A stretch of DNA of 64,000 nucleotides. Origin: Paucibacter sp963740455 (GTDB taxonomy: Bacteria > Pseudomonadota > Gammaproteobacteria > Burkholderiales > Burkholderiaceae_C). The stretch covers positions 434,001 through 498,000 of the forward strand of contig CAVUEF010000007.1 of the NCBI GenBank assembly GCA_963740455.1, given 5' to 3'. The first letter of the stretch is position 1, and each line of letters starts with the position of its first letter. The position numbers and the translations under genes were made by a program. Shown one piece after another: positions 44,324 to 53,893 of the stretch. The notes under the pieces were generated by a model that had not been told where the DNA came from, did no database searches, and was given only the letters and a program-made list of their open reading frames with translations.

Positions 44324-44375
44324 GCTCGGGCAAAGCTTTCGGCGCGACGGCGGCTCAGGGGCAGTGCCTCTGCAG

Positions 44376-45116
44376 TCAGCCGTTCAGTTCGTCGGCGCGC
44401 GCTTGGGCGTCAGCGAAATCGAGGTCGCCGTTGTAGATGGCGCGGCCGCAGATCACGCCTTCGATGCCTTCGCCTTCGAACGCGCACAGCTTCTCGACAT
44501 CGGCGATGTTCGACAGTCCGCCTGACGCGATGACCGGAATCGTCAGCGCCTGCGCCAGCTTGACGGTGGCTTCGATATTGATGCCGCTGAGCATGCCGTC
44601 GCGACCGATGTCGGTGTAGATCACGCCCTCGACGCCGTAGCCTTCGAACTTCTTGGCCAGGTCGATGACCTCGTGGCCGGTCAGCTTGCTCCAGCCGTCG
44701 GTTGCGACCTTGCCGTCCTTGGCATCTAACCCGACGATGATGTGACCGCCGAATGCCGTGCAGGCGTCGAGCAGAAAGCCCGGATTGCGGACCGCCGCCG
44801 TGCCCAGGATGATGTAGCTCAGGCCTTCGTCCAGGTAGCGCTCGATGGTGTCGAGGTCGCGTATGCCGCCGCCGAGTTGCACCGGCACCTCGCTGCCGAC
44901 CTCGCGCAGGATGGCCCGGATGGCCGCCGCGTTGGCGGGCTTGCCGGCAAAAGCGCCGTTCAAGTCGACCAGGTGCAGGCGGCGCGCCCCGGCGTCTACC
45001 CAGCGTCTGGCCATTTCGGCCGGGTCTTCACCAAAGGTGGTGGAGTCGTTCATGTCGCCTTGCTTGAGGCGTACACAGTGACCGTCTTTCAGGTCGATCG
45101 CAGGAATCAGCAGCAT
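44376..45116 (-). CDS. hisA: phosphoribosylformimino-AICAR phosphate isomerase HisA
   Basis: HisA performs the Amadori-type isomerisation before HisHF. The 246-residue product starts MLLIPAIDLKDGHCVRLKQGD, with catalytic Asp8, and has the second Asp in VIYTDIGRDGMLSG. The open frame continues upstream to 45200 without protein-like content. Confidence 0.97.
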   Translation of the reverse strand: MLLIPAIDLKDGHCVRLKQGDMNDSTTFGEDPAEMARRWVDAGARRLHLVDLNGAFAGKPANAAAIRAILREVGSEVPVQLGGGIRDLDTIERYLDEGLSYIILGTAAVRNPGFLLDACTAFGGHIIVGLDAKDGKVATDGWSKLTGHEVIDLAKKFEGYGVEGVIYTDIGRDGMLSGINIEATVKLAQALTIPVIASGGLSNIADVEKLCAFEGEGIEGVICGRAIYNGDLDFADAQARADELNG

Positions 45117-45196
45117 GGCCGATGAAGTCGTAGTGAGGGGAAGGGGACCCGGCGAGCGGGATGAGCGATTATCCGGAAAATGAACGGCGGCATGCG

Positions 45197-45844
45197 TCAA
45201 GGCTTCCAGTGCAGGAAGTTACGGTACAGGGCAAGCCCATGGGCGGCACTTTTTTCCGGATGAAACTGGGTGGCAAAAATATTATCTCTCGCCACTGCGC
45301 TGGTAAAGCCCTGGCCATAAATGGTCTCACCCACAGTGTGGCTTGGGTCAGACGGCTGCGCAAAGTAGCTGTGCACGAAGTAGAACCAGGCCTGGTCGGG
45401 CACTTCGGCCCACAGCGCGTGGGGTTGCGTCTGGCCGACCTGGTTCCAGCCCATTTGCGGCACCTTGTAGCGGCTGCCGTCGGCTTGAACCTGGCCCTCC
45501 AGCCTGAAGCGGTGCACGCGCCCCGGTATCAAGCCCAGGCCTGGCGTTTCCTGCTCTTCGCTGCTGTCGAGCAGCATTTGCATGCCCACGCACACGCCCA
45601 TCAGTGGCTTGTTGGCGGCGGCATGCAGGACGGCTTCCTTGAGGCCTGATCGGGTGAGCTCAAGCATGCATTCGCGCATCGCTCCCTGACCCGGCAGCAC
45701 GATGCGCTCGGCGGCAAACACCTCTTCGGGTCGGGCCGTGACGATCACCTCAACGCCTTCACCGGCGGCCACATGCATGACGGCCTGCGACACCGAGCGC
45801 AGATTGCCCATGCCGTAGTCGACCACCGCGACCACTCTTGTCAT
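45197..45844 (-). CDS. hisH: imidazole glycerol phosphate synthase glutaminase HisH
   Basis: HisH hydrolyses glutamine to feed ammonia to HisF. The 215-residue product has VVDYGMGNLRSV, the nucleophile Cys in MGVCVGMQMLL (a slight change from the more common GICLGMQ) and the His-Glu pair in TQFHPEKS. The triad is complete. Confidence 0.96.
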   Translation of the reverse strand: MTRVVAVVDYGMGNLRSVSQAVMHVAAGEGVEVIVTARPEEVFAAERIVLPGQGAMRECMLELTRSGLKEAVLHAAANKPLMGVCVGMQMLLDSSEEQETPGLGLIPGRVHRFRLEGQVQADGSRYKVPQMGWNQVGQTQPHALWAEVPDQAWFYFVHSYFAQPSDPSHTVGETIYGQGFTSAVARDNIFATQFHPEKSAAHGLALYRNFLHWKP

Positions 45845-45881
45845 CGCAGCTCCGCGTCAGTCGCCAGGGCACCACGCAACA

Positions 45882-46484
45882 TCACAGGCTTCCCTTGGTC
45901 GAAGGAATCACCCCAAGCGATCGCGGGTCCAGCGTGATGGCCATGCGCAGCGCGCGGCCGAAGGCCTTGAACATCGTCTCGGCCTGGTGGTGGGCGTTTT
46001 CGCCCTTCAGATTGTCGATATGCAGGCTGACCAGCGCGTGGTTCACGAAGCCCTGGAAAAACTCGAACGTGAGCTGGGTGTCGAACTCGCCGACCATGCC
46101 GCTCTTGAACGGCGCGTGCATATGCAATCCCGGCCGGCCCGAGAAGTCGATGACCACGCGCGACAAGGCTTCGTCCAGCGGCACATAGGCGTGGCCGTAG
46201 CGCGTCAGTCCCTTCTTGTCGCCCACCGCCTGGGCCACCGCCATGCCCAGCGTGATGCCGACGTCTTCCACCGTGTGGTGGCCGTCGATATGCAGATCGC
46301 CCTTGGCTTCCACTTCGAGATCGATCAGCCCGTGGCGCGCGATCTGGTCGAGCATGTGGTCGAAGAAGCCGATGCCGGTACTCAGCTTGGCTTCGCCGCT
46401 GCCGTCCAGATTGACGCGCACGCGGATCTGGGTCTCTTTGGTATTGCGCTGAATTTGCGCAATGCGTGCTTCGGGTTTGCTCAT
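45882..46484 (-). CDS. hisB: imidazoleglycerol-phosphate dehydratase HisB
   Basis: This is the monofunctional dehydratase, about 200 residues, without the phosphatase domain of the enterobacterial fusion. It has GIGFFDHMLDQIARHGL, the metal motif DGHHTVEDVGI, HHQAETMFKAFGRAL and the other HHxxE repeat. Start at the ATG that overlaps the hisC stop (TGATG); a GTG one codon upstream is possible. Confidence 0.97.
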   Translation of the reverse strand: MSKPEARIAQIQRNTKETQIRVRVNLDGSGEAKLSTGIGFFDHMLDQIARHGLIDLEVEAKGDLHIDGHHTVEDVGITLGMAVAQAVGDKKGLTRYGHAYVPLDEALSRVVIDFSGRPGLHMHAPFKSGMVGEFDTQLTFEFFQGFVNHALVSLHIDNLKGENAHHQAETMFKAFGRALRMAITLDPRSLGVIPSTKGSL

Positions 46485-47572
46485 CACAAGCTCGCTTTCA
46501 ATGCCGCGATCATCAGGTCGTTTTCATGCACCTGGCCGATGGTGATGCGCAGGCAGTCGGACAGCAGCGGGTGCATGGCCGAGACGTTCTTGACCAGCAC
46601 ACCGCGCGACTTCATGCCGTCGAACGCTGCCTTCGCATCAGTCACCCGCGCCAGAATCATATTGCCCTGGCTGGGAAAGGGCTGGACGCCGGGAATTGCC
46701 TGCAGCTGTGCAAACACGCGCTCACGCTGCTGGCGCAGCGCCATCGCCTGGCGCGCGTATTCATCGGCATGCTCGAGCGCGAACAGCGCCGCCTCGGTAT
46801 TGAGCACGCTCACATTGAACGGCGGGCGCAGTTTCTCGACCTCGGCAATGAGTTCCGCGCGACCCATCAGATAGCCGATGCGCACGCCGGCCAGACCGAA
46901 CTTGCTCATCGTGCGCATCACCAGCACATGCGCGTGGCGCGTCAGGCGCGCCATCGAGTCGCGCGCGGCAAAGGGCTGATAGGCCTCGTCCATCACGACC
47001 AGCGCACCAAGCAGCCCGGCGGCTTCGATGATTTGATCGATGACTGCGTCGTCCCACAAATTGCCGGTCGGGTTGTTCGGATAGGCCAGGTAGATCAGGT
47101 TCGGCTTGTGTTCTTTGATGGCCGCCAGCATGGCCGGGCCGTCGAGCTCGAAATCGGCCCGCAGCGGCACGCCGACAAAGCGCACATCCTGCAACTGCGC
47201 GCTCATCGCGTACATCACGAAGCCGGGCAGCGGCGCCAAGTACACCGCGCCTTGCACCTTGCAGGCCATGCTCAGCATCGTGATGATTTCGTCCGAACCG
47301 TTGCCCAGAGTGATGTCGCAGCCTTGCGGCATCTGCGCATGCGCGGCCAAGGCGGCGCGCAAGTCGTTCAGGCGCTCGGCCGGATAGCGGTTCAGCGCCA
47401 CGCGGCCCAGGCGCTCACCCAGTGCCTGCTGCAACGGCTCGGGCAGGCGAAACGGGTTCTCCATGATGTCGAGCTTGACCATGCCGGTGGACGGCTGCAC
47501 CGGGTAGGCGTGCATCGCCTGCACATCGGCGCGAATGCTGCGCGCCAGAACGCTTTTCAACAAACTCGTCAT
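46484..47572 (-). CDS. hisC: histidinol-phosphate aminotransferase HisC
   Basis: HisC is a PLP aminotransferase acting on imidazole acetol phosphate. The 362-residue product has LDIMENPFRLPEPL, the substrate-side NRYPAE, VMDEAYQPF, and the PLP lysine in MRTMSKFGLAGVRIGY. It overlaps hisD by four bases. Confidence 0.97.
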   Translation of the reverse strand: MTSLLKSVLARSIRADVQAMHAYPVQPSTGMVKLDIMENPFRLPEPLQQALGERLGRVALNRYPAERLNDLRAALAAHAQMPQGCDITLGNGSDEIITMLSMACKVQGAVYLAPLPGFVMYAMSAQLQDVRFVGVPLRADFELDGPAMLAAIKEHKPNLIYLAYPNNPTGNLWDDAVIDQIIEAAGLLGALVVMDEAYQPFAARDSMARLTRHAHVLVMRTMSKFGLAGVRIGYLMGRAELIAEVEKLRPPFNVSVLNTEAALFALEHADEYARQAMALRQQRERVFAQLQAIPGVQPFPSQGNMILARVTDAKAAFDGMKSRGVLVKNVSAMHPLLSDCLRITIGQVHENDLMIAALKASL

Positions 47573-48876
47573 GGTCGCAATCTCATCTCAGCGGCCCTGG
47601 CGTGCGCTTGCAGCCCCTCGCCATGCGCCAGCTCGGACGCGATCAGGCCCAGCACTTGCGCGCCCGCCTCGCTGACTTCGATCAGGCTGCTTCGCTTTTG
47701 GAAGTCGTAGACGCCCAGCGGCGACGAGAAGCGCGCGGTGCCCGACGTGGGCAGCACATGGTTGGGTCCGGCGCAATAGTCGCCCAGCGATTCGCTGGTG
47801 TAGGCGCCCAGGAAGATCGCGCCGGCATGGCGCAGCAAGGGCTCCCAGCGCTGCGGCTCGGCGCTTGATACCTCCAGGTGCTCGGGCGCGATGCGGTTGC
47901 TGATCTCGCAGGCCTCTTGCATCGACCGCGTCAGGATCAAGGCGCCGCGGCCCTCCATCGAGGCACGGATCACGTCGCGGCGCGGCAGGGTCGGCAGCAA
48001 GCGCTCGATCGAGTCGCGTACCTTGGCGATATACGCCGCATCAGGGCTGAGCAGAATGCTTTGCGCCAGCTCGTCATGCTCGGCCTGCGAAAAGAGATCC
48101 ATCGCGACCCAGTCGGGCGGTGTCGTGCCGTCGGCCAGCACCAGGATTTCGCTGGGGCCGGCAATCATGTCGATGCCGACCTGGCCGAACACATGCTTCT
48201 TGGCGCTCGCCACATAGGCATTGCCCGGGCCGGTGATCTTGTCGACCTTGGGCACCGTCGCCGTGCCATAGGCCAGCGCCGCCACCGCCTGCGCGCCGCC
48301 CAGCGTGAAGACGCGCTGCACGCCGGCAACAAACGCCGCGGCTAGCACCAGCGGGTTCTTCTCGCCCTTGGGCGTGGGCACGACCATGATGATCTCGGCC
48401 ACGCCGGCCACTTGCGCGGGCAGCGCATTCATCAACACGCTGCTCGGGTAAGCCGCCTTGCCACCAGGCACGTAGATGCCGACCCGGTCGAGCGGCGTGA
48501 CCTTCTGGCCCAAGAGCGTGCCATCTTCATCGCGGTAGCTCCAGCTCAGTCCGCAGGCCTGCAACTGGCGCTCGTGGTAGCTGCGCACGCGCTCGGCTGC
48601 CGCCTGCAGCGCGCTACGTTGCGCCGGTGTGATGGCGTCGAAGGCCGCTTTCAGCTCGGCCTGCCCCAGCTCCAACTCGCGCACCGACGCGGCTTGCAAC
48701 TGGTCGAAGCGCGCCGTGTAGTCGAGCAGCGCCGCGTCGCCTCGCGCCCTCACATCGGCCAGGATCTCGGCCACGCGCTGCTCGATGGCCAGATCGGCCT
48801 CGGCCGACCAATGCAGGACGCGCTGGAACTCGGCCTCGAAGTCGGCCTGGGCGGTGCTGAGCTGGCGCAGTTTCAT
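47569..48876 (-). CDS. hisD: histidinol dehydrogenase HisD
   Basis: HisD oxidises histidinol to histidine in two NAD-dependent steps using a zinc ion. The 435-residue product has YVPGGKAAYPSSVLMNALPA, the signature IDMIAGPSEILVLAD, QAEHDELAQSILLS and GPNHVLPTSGTARF. It follows hisG with a seven-base gap. Confidence 0.97.
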   Translation of the reverse strand: MKLRQLSTAQADFEAEFQRVLHWSAEADLAIEQRVAEILADVRARGDAALLDYTARFDQLQAASVRELELGQAELKAAFDAITPAQRSALQAAAERVRSYHERQLQACGLSWSYRDEDGTLLGQKVTPLDRVGIYVPGGKAAYPSSVLMNALPAQVAGVAEIIMVVPTPKGEKNPLVLAAAFVAGVQRVFTLGGAQAVAALAYGTATVPKVDKITGPGNAYVASAKKHVFGQVGIDMIAGPSEILVLADGTTPPDWVAMDLFSQAEHDELAQSILLSPDAAYIAKVRDSIERLLPTLPRRDVIRASMEGRGALILTRSMQEACEISNRIAPEHLEVSSAEPQRWEPLLRHAGAIFLGAYTSESLGDYCAGPNHVLPTSGTARFSSPLGVYDFQKRSSLIEVSEAGAQVLGLIASELAHGEGLQAHARAAEMRLRP

Positions 48877-48879
48877 GGC

Positions 48880-48897
48880 GGGGTCAGGTCTTGCTGG
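48880..48897 (+). repeat. dispersed motif GGGGTCAGGTCTTGCTGG, copy 3
   Basis: Exact 18-base match to 38866-38883. Here TCA at 48884-48886 is the complement of the hisG stop codon, so the motif overlaps the gene end and the hisG-hisD junction. Confidence 0.7.
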
Positions 48898-49522
48898 CGA
48901 CGGCGAAGGCGTCGATGAGGCGGCGCAGCGGCTCGCGCTTGAGCTTGAGCGCGGCCTGGTTCACGATCAACCTTGATGAGATGTCCATGATGTGCTCGAC
49001 CTCGACCAGGTGGTTGGCCTTGAGCGTGTTGCCGGTCGACACCAGGTCGACGATGGCGTCGGCGAGTCCCGTCAGCGGCGCCAGCTCCATCGATCCATAG
49101 AGCTTGATCAGATCGACGTGCACGCCCTTGTCGGCGAAGTGGTCGCGCGCAATCGTCGTGAACTTGGTCGCCACGCGCAGTCGCGAGCCTTGCTTGACGG
49201 CCCGCGCGTAGTCGAAATCGGCGCGCACGGCGACGCTCATGCGACAGGTTGCGATCCCCAAGTCGAGCGGCTGATAGAGGCCGTCGCCGCCATGTTCGAT
49301 CAGCACATCCTTGCCCGCCACGCCCAGATCGGCGCCGCCATATTGCACATAGGTCGGCACGTCGGTGGCGCGCACCAGCACCACGCGCACATCCGGCTGG
49401 TTCGTGGCCAGGATCAGCTTGCGAGAAGTCTCGGGGTCGTCCAGCACCTCGATGCCCGCCGCGCGCAACAGCGGCAGCGTGTCGTCGAAGATGCGTCCCT
49501 TGGACAGCGCCAGCGTAATCAT
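48884..49522 (-). CDS. hisG: ATP phosphoribosyltransferase catalytic subunit HisG (short form)
   Basis: HisG catalyses the first, feedback-controlled step of histidine synthesis. The 212-residue length is the short form, which lacks the C-terminal regulatory domain and works with a HisZ subunit; no hisZ lies in the window. Motifs: ITLALSKGRIFDDTLPLLRA and the PRPP loop region IVDLVSTGNTLKANHL. The ATG overlaps the murA stop. Confidence 0.96.
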   Translation of the reverse strand: MITLALSKGRIFDDTLPLLRAAGIEVLDDPETSRKLILATNQPDVRVVLVRATDVPTYVQYGGADLGVAGKDVLIEHGGDGLYQPLDLGIATCRMSVAVRADFDYARAVKQGSRLRVATKFTTIARDHFADKGVHVDLIKLYGSMELAPLTGLADAIVDLVSTGNTLKANHLVEVEHIMDISSRLIVNQAALKLKREPLRRLIDAFAVASKT

Positions 49523-50787
49523 GTGCCGACCCGCGCGATGTCGGCGCCCAGGGCGCGCAATTTGGCTTCCATCTGGTCGTAGCCGCGGTCGAGGTGGTAA
49601 ATGCGCTCGACCGTGGTCACGCCGTCGGCCACCAGGCCGGCGATCACCAGGCTGGCCGAAGCGCGCAGATCGGTGGCCATGACGGTGGCGCCCGACAGGC
49701 GCTCGACGCCGTTCACGACCGCCGTGTGTCCGTCGACCTCGATCTTGGCGCCCAGGCGCACCAGCTCATTCACATGCATGAAGCGGTTCTCGAAGATCGT
49801 CTCGCTCACCTTGGCCGAGCCGTCGGCTATGCAGTTGAGCACCATCAGCTGTGCCTGCATATCGGTCGGGAAGGCCGGGTACTCGCTGGTGCGAAAGCTC
49901 ACTGCCTTGGGCCGGCCGCTGCTTTTCACGCGGATCCAGTCGGCGCCGCATTCGATGCCGGCGCCGGCTTCGCGCAGCTTGTCGATCAAGGCTTCCAGGT
50001 GCGCGGGCTGGGCGTTCTTCACCAGCACATCGCCGCCTGTCGCGACCACCGCGCAAAGAAAGGTGCCGCATTCAATACGGTCGGCAATCACGCGGTGTGG
50101 CTGCACCAATCCATGCAGGCGCTCGACGCCCTGGATGAGGATCCGGCTCGTGCCATGGCCTTCGATATGGGCGCCCATCTTGATCAGCATCTCGGCCAGA
50201 TCGGTGACTTCGGGCTCCTGGGCGGCGTTTTCAAGCACCGTCTCGCCGGCTGCCAGGGTGGCCGCCATCAGCAGGTTCTCGGTGCCGGTCACGGTCACCA
50301 TGTCGGTGCTGATGCGAGCGCCCTTGAGCCGGGCCGCATTGGCAACGATATAGCCATGTTCGACGACGATGTCGGCGCCCAGCGCCTGCAGGCCCTTGAT
50401 GTGCTGATCCACCGGGCGTGATCCAATCGCGCAGCCGCCGGGCAGCGACACCTTGGCCTGGCCGAAACGCGCCAGCAGCGGGCCCAGCACCAGAATCGAT
50501 GCGCGCATCGTCTTCACCAGCTCGTAGGCGGCCACCGGAGTGATGCTGCCACCGGCGCACAAGACCACCTCGTCCACTTCGGTTTCGCTGCGTTCGGCGG
50601 TGGCACCCATGCTGCGCAGCAGCTTGAAGATGGTGGCCACGTCTTGCAGCCGCGGCACATTGGCCAACTTGACCGTTTCGGGCGTCAGCAGCGCCGCGCA
50701 GAGTTCGGGCAAAGACGCGTTCTTGGCGCCCGAGACCAGCACCTCGCCCTGCAAGGTGCGACCGCCGCGAATGATGAGTTTGTCCAT
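49519..50787 (-). CDS. murA: UDP-N-acetylglucosamine 1-carboxyvinyltransferase
   Basis: MurA transfers enolpyruvate to UDP-GlcNAc, the first committed step of peptidoglycan synthesis and the fosfomycin target. The 422-residue product begins MDKLIIRGGRTLQGEVLVSG, has the catalytic Cys in LPGGCAIGSRPVDQH (fosfomycin-sensitive form) and ADLRASASLVIAGL. It heads the histidine genes, an arrangement common in betaproteobacteria. Confidence 0.97.
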   Translation of the reverse strand: MDKLIIRGGRTLQGEVLVSGAKNASLPELCAALLTPETVKLANVPRLQDVATIFKLLRSMGATAERSETEVDEVVLCAGGSITPVAAYELVKTMRASILVLGPLLARFGQAKVSLPGGCAIGSRPVDQHIKGLQALGADIVVEHGYIVANAARLKGARISTDMVTVTGTENLLMAATLAAGETVLENAAQEPEVTDLAEMLIKMGAHIEGHGTSRILIQGVERLHGLVQPHRVIADRIECGTFLCAVVATGGDVLVKNAQPAHLEALIDKLREAGAGIECGADWIRVKSSGRPKAVSFRTSEYPAFPTDMQAQLMVLNCIADGSAKVSETIFENRFMHVNELVRLGAKIEVDGHTAVVNGVERLSGATVMATDLRASASLVIAGLVADGVTTVERIYHLDRGYDQMEAKLRALGADIARVGT

Positions 50788-50880
50788 GGTGCTTTGATGC
50801 TGTGTACAGATCGTAGCCGGGGACAGGAGCGTCGGCAGGCGACGTCACCGGTCACCCGCGCTCAGAGCTGCGGGTGGGTT

Positions 50881-51159
50881 TCAGTGATGGTGGGCGACCG
50901 ACGCGTCGGGGCTGGCTGGGTTTTGCGCCCATTCCGCGGACGTGAGCGTCTTCATCGACAAGGCGTGGATCTGTTCGCGCATGCGCTCGCCCAAGGCGGT
51001 GTAAACCAGCTGGTGACGCTTGACGCGGCTCAGCCCCTCGAACGCGTCCGAGACGATGGTGGCGAAAAAGTGGCGGCCATCACCCTCGACCTGCAGCTCT
51101 TGGCAGCTGAGCGCTTGGGCAATGTAGTGCTGGACTTCGGCGGGAGTGGGATCGGCCAT
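50881..51159 (-). CDS. BolA/IbaG-family protein
   Basis: BolA-type proteins work with monothiol glutaredoxins in Fe-S handling and stress responses. The 92-residue product (from MADPTPAEVQHYI) has the central VEGDGRHFFATIVSDAFEGLSRVKRHQLVYTAL of the IbaG/BolA family and a His-rich end. It lies 93 bases before murA, as in many proteobacteria. Confidence 0.9.
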   Translation of the reverse strand: MADPTPAEVQHYIAQALSCQELQVEGDGRHFFATIVSDAFEGLSRVKRHQLVYTALGERMREQIHALSMKTLTSAEWAQNPASPDASVAHHH

Positions 51160-51220
51160 GATGGGTTGCATTCTAAGGGGTCTGAGATAGTTGGCGTTGC
51201 GACGCGCCGGCAATGGCGTT

Positions 51221-51328
51221 TGATCAGTTGGGGACAGAGCTTGCCGGGGTACGGCAAGGTCAGTCCCGCAAAGTCCTCTGATCAGTTGGGGACAGAGCTT
51301 GCCGGGTACGGCAAGGTCTGTCCCGCAA
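51221..51328. repeat. two tandem copies of a palindromic repeat of about 50 bp
   Basis: Copy 1 (51221-51271) and copy 2 (51279-51328) both run from TGATCAGTTGGGGACAGAGC to GTCCCGCAA, differing by one inserted G and one base. Each folds as a long hairpin: outer GGGACAGA/TCTGTCCC (one mismatch in copy 1) and inner CTTGCCG/CGGCAAG. The form matches REP-type repeats that depend on RAYT transposases. Confidence 0.85.
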
Positions 51329-51333
51329 GTTCA

Positions 51334-52125
51334 TTAGTTTCTGATTTTGTATCCCGAGCGCAGCAACTGCATGGCGATCACGGCGACGATCACGAAGCTC
51401 AGGCTCACCACGCTCAGGCTCAGCCAGGGCGACACGTCGCTGACACCGAAGAAGCCGTGCCTGAAGCCGTCGATCATGTAGAAGAACGGATTCAGATGGC
51501 TGGCGCTCTGCCAGACGCCCGGCAGCGAATGGATCGAATAGAACACGCCCGACAGAAAAGTCATGGGCACGATGATGAAGTTCTGGAAGGCGGCGAGTTG
51601 GTCGAATTTCTCGGCCCACAGTCCGCCGATCAGTCCCAGCGTGCCCATCATGGCGGCACCCATCAGCGCAAACACGACGATCCACAGCGGCTGACTCACG
51701 CCCAGCGGCGCAAACCACACGGTCACCAGCATCACACCCGCCCCCACCACCAGGCCGCGCACCACCGCAGCGCCGACATAAGCCGCGAACCAGGCCCAAT
51801 GCGAGAGCGGGCTGAGCAGCAAGAACACCAGATTGCCGCTGAGCTTGCTCTGTATCAGGCTCGAGCTGGCATTGGCAAAGCTGTTTTGCAGCACGCTCAT
51901 CATCACCAGGCCCGGGATCAGGAAGCTGGTGTAGCCGACCGACTCATAGACCTTGACACGGCCCTCCAGCACATGGCCGAAGATCACCAGATACATCATC
52001 GACGTCAGCACGGGCGCGGCCACGGTCTGGAACGCGACCTTCCAGAAACGCAGCACTTCCTTGTAGAGCAGAGTGCGCGCACCGGCCAGCGGGTGATGGC
52101 CTCGGTCAATCGTCGGCAGCTTCAT
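51334..52125 (-). CDS. ABC-2 type transporter permease
   Basis: A 263-residue inner membrane permease with six membrane segments and the ABC-2 signature region (NFIIVPMTFLSGVFYSIHSLP). With the overlapping ATPase gene it forms an exporter of the NodJ/DrrB/YadH type. The substrate is unknown. Confidence 0.9.
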   Translation of the reverse strand: MKLPTIDRGHHPLAGARTLLYKEVLRFWKVAFQTVAAPVLTSMMYLVIFGHVLEGRVKVYESVGYTSFLIPGLVMMSVLQNSFANASSSLIQSKLSGNLVFLLLSPLSHWAWFAAYVGAAVVRGLVVGAGVMLVTVWFAPLGVSQPLWIVVFALMGAAMMGTLGLIGGLWAEKFDQLAAFQNFIIVPMTFLSGVFYSIHSLPGVWQSASHLNPFFYMIDGFRHGFFGVSDVSPWLSLSVVSLSFVIVAVIAMQLLRSGYKIRN

Positions 52126-53102
52126 CGCTGGCCTACTTTCGCGGGCTCGTCTGCGCGCTTGTCTTCGCGTTTGTCTGCGGGCTCGGCCTTCATGATTTCA
52201 AGAAACACGTCTTCCAGGTCGGCGCGGCCGATCTCCAGGTCTTCGATACGGCAGTGCGCTGTGCGCAGCACGGCCAGAATGCTCTCCACCGCTTGGGCGT
52301 CGCGCGCCTTGACCTGCACGGTGCGCCCGGTCACGCGCGATTGGGCGACGAGCGCCTCGGGCAAAGCCTGATCAGTCTTGAAGCTCAACATCGTGCTGGC
52401 GGTGCCGGCCAACAGCGCCGAAGTGCGATCCAGCGCGACGACGCGGCCGTTTTTCAGCATCGCAATACGCCCGCACAGCGCTTCGGCCTCTTCGAGGTAA
52501 TGCGTGGTCAGCAGCACGGTGTGGCCTTCCTTGTTCAGGCGCGCCACGAATTGCCACAGGGTCTGGCGCAGTTCGACATCGACGCCGGCCGTGGGCTCGT
52601 CGAGCACGATCACCGGCGGACGGTGCACCAAGGCTTGGGCCACCAGCACGCGACGCTTCATGCCGCCCGAGAGCTGACGCATATTCACGTCGGCCTTGTC
52701 GGACAGGCCCAGGTGGTGCAGCAATTCGTCAATCCAGCTGTCGTTGTTGCGCAAGCCGAAGTAGCCGCTTTGAATTCTGAGCGTCTCGCGCACCGTGAAG
52801 AACGGATCGAACACCAGCTCCTGCGGCACGATGCCCAAGCTCCGTCGCGCCAGCGCATAGTCGCGCACCACGTCATGGCCGTACACCGATACCGCGCCGC
52901 GCGTGGCCTTGGACAAGCCGGCCAGAATACTGATCAAGGTGGTCTTGCCCGCGCCGTTGGGGCCCAGCAGGCCGAAAAATTCGCCTTGCGCGATCTCGAA
53001 GCTGACACCGTCGAGTGCCCTCACCTGACCGGCCAGGTAGCTCTTGGAGACATTGTCGAAGCGCAGCGCGGGCGTGGGAACAGACTGCGTGGATGAATTC
53101 AT
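52122..53102 (-). CDS. ABC transporter ATP-binding protein (ABC-2 exporter)
   Basis: The 326-residue ATPase starts MNSSTQSVPTPALRFDNVSK and has Walker A (LGPNGAGKTTLISILAG), the signature LSGGMKRRVLVAQAL, Walker B (VIVLDEPTAGVD) and the H-loop (LLTTHYLEEAEAL), then a C-terminal regulatory extension with a Lys/Asp-rich tail. It overlaps the permease by four bases. The TetR gene is divergent, 113 bases away, and may control it. Confidence 0.93.
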   Translation of the reverse strand: MNSSTQSVPTPALRFDNVSKSYLAGQVRALDGVSFEIAQGEFFGLLGPNGAGKTTLISILAGLSKATRGAVSVYGHDVVRDYALARRSLGIVPQELVFDPFFTVRETLRIQSGYFGLRNNDSWIDELLHHLGLSDKADVNMRQLSGGMKRRVLVAQALVHRPPVIVLDEPTAGVDVELRQTLWQFVARLNKEGHTVLLTTHYLEEAEALCGRIAMLKNGRVVALDRTSALLAGTASTMLSFKTDQALPEALVAQSRVTGRTVQVKARDAQAVESILAVLRTAHCRIEDLEIGRADLEDVFLEIMKAEPADKREDKRADEPAKVGQR

Positions 53103-53215
53103 ATGGCCGCAATTGTAGGCAAGCCCTGTTGGTCCGTCCGCGCCAAGGGCATGGCAGTGCAAGGTGGCCGGCACGCACTTGGTGCCAGAATGCACGGGCA
53201 CAGGAGACCCGCAGC

Positions 53216-53893
53216 ATGCAAGCCAAGAAGCCGCGCCGCACCGCCGAACGCATTCTGGAAGTCACGCTGGAGCTGTTCAACCGCTTTGGCGAACCCAATG
53301 TCTCCACCACGCTGATCTCGGCCGAGCTGCACATCAGCCCGGGCAATCTCTACTACCACTACCCCGCCAAGGACGAGCTGATCAACGCGCTGTTCGGCCG
53401 CTACGAGGCCGCACTCAACGAGCTGCTGCGCGCGTCCGGCAGCGTGCGCAATGTCGAAGACGCCTGGCTGTTCTTTCACATGCTGTTCGAACTGATCTGG
53501 CAATACCGCTTCCTGTACCGCGATCTGAACGACTTGCTGAGCAAGAACCGGCGCCTAGAGACGCATTTTCAGACCGTGCTGAAAGACAAGACGCTGGCCG
53601 TGCGCGCCTTGCTCGGCGGCATGCAAGGCGCGGGCGCGATCCGCTTGTCCGACCCGGAGGCGCAAACCGTGGCCACCGCGATGGTCGTGCTGCTGAGCTA
53701 CTGGCTGAGCTTCGAGTACGTGCGCGACCCGCGCCATGCGCTGGAACCCGATCATGCCGGCGCGGCGCTGATGCGCGGCGCCTATCACTTGCTCAGTCTG
53801 CTCGCGCCCTATCTCGACGCGGCGTCGCGCGCACATTTGCTGGACATCTCGAACAGCTATACCGGCCCGGTCGATCAGCCTGTCAAGACTTGA
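53216..53893 (+). CDS. TetR-family transcription regulator
   Basis: A 225-residue regulator with an N-terminal helix-turn-helix (STTLISAELHISPGNLYYHYPAKDELINALF) and a helical C-terminal ligand domain. AGGAG precedes the ATG by nine bases. Divergent from the ABC-2 exporter, it probably represses that operon or itself; the ligand is unknown. Its stop lies in a near copy of the dispersed motif (CAAGACTTGACCCC, 53884-53897). Confidence 0.9.
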   Translation: MQAKKPRRTAERILEVTLELFNRFGEPNVSTTLISAELHISPGNLYYHYPAKDELINALFGRYEAALNELLRASGSVRNVEDAWLFFHMLFELIWQYRFLYRDLNDLLSKNRRLETHFQTVLKDKTLAVRALLGGMQGAGAIRLSDPEAQTVATAMVVLLSYWLSFEYVRDPRHALEPDHAGAALMRGAYHLLSLLAPYLDAASRAHLLDISNSYTGPVDQPVKT

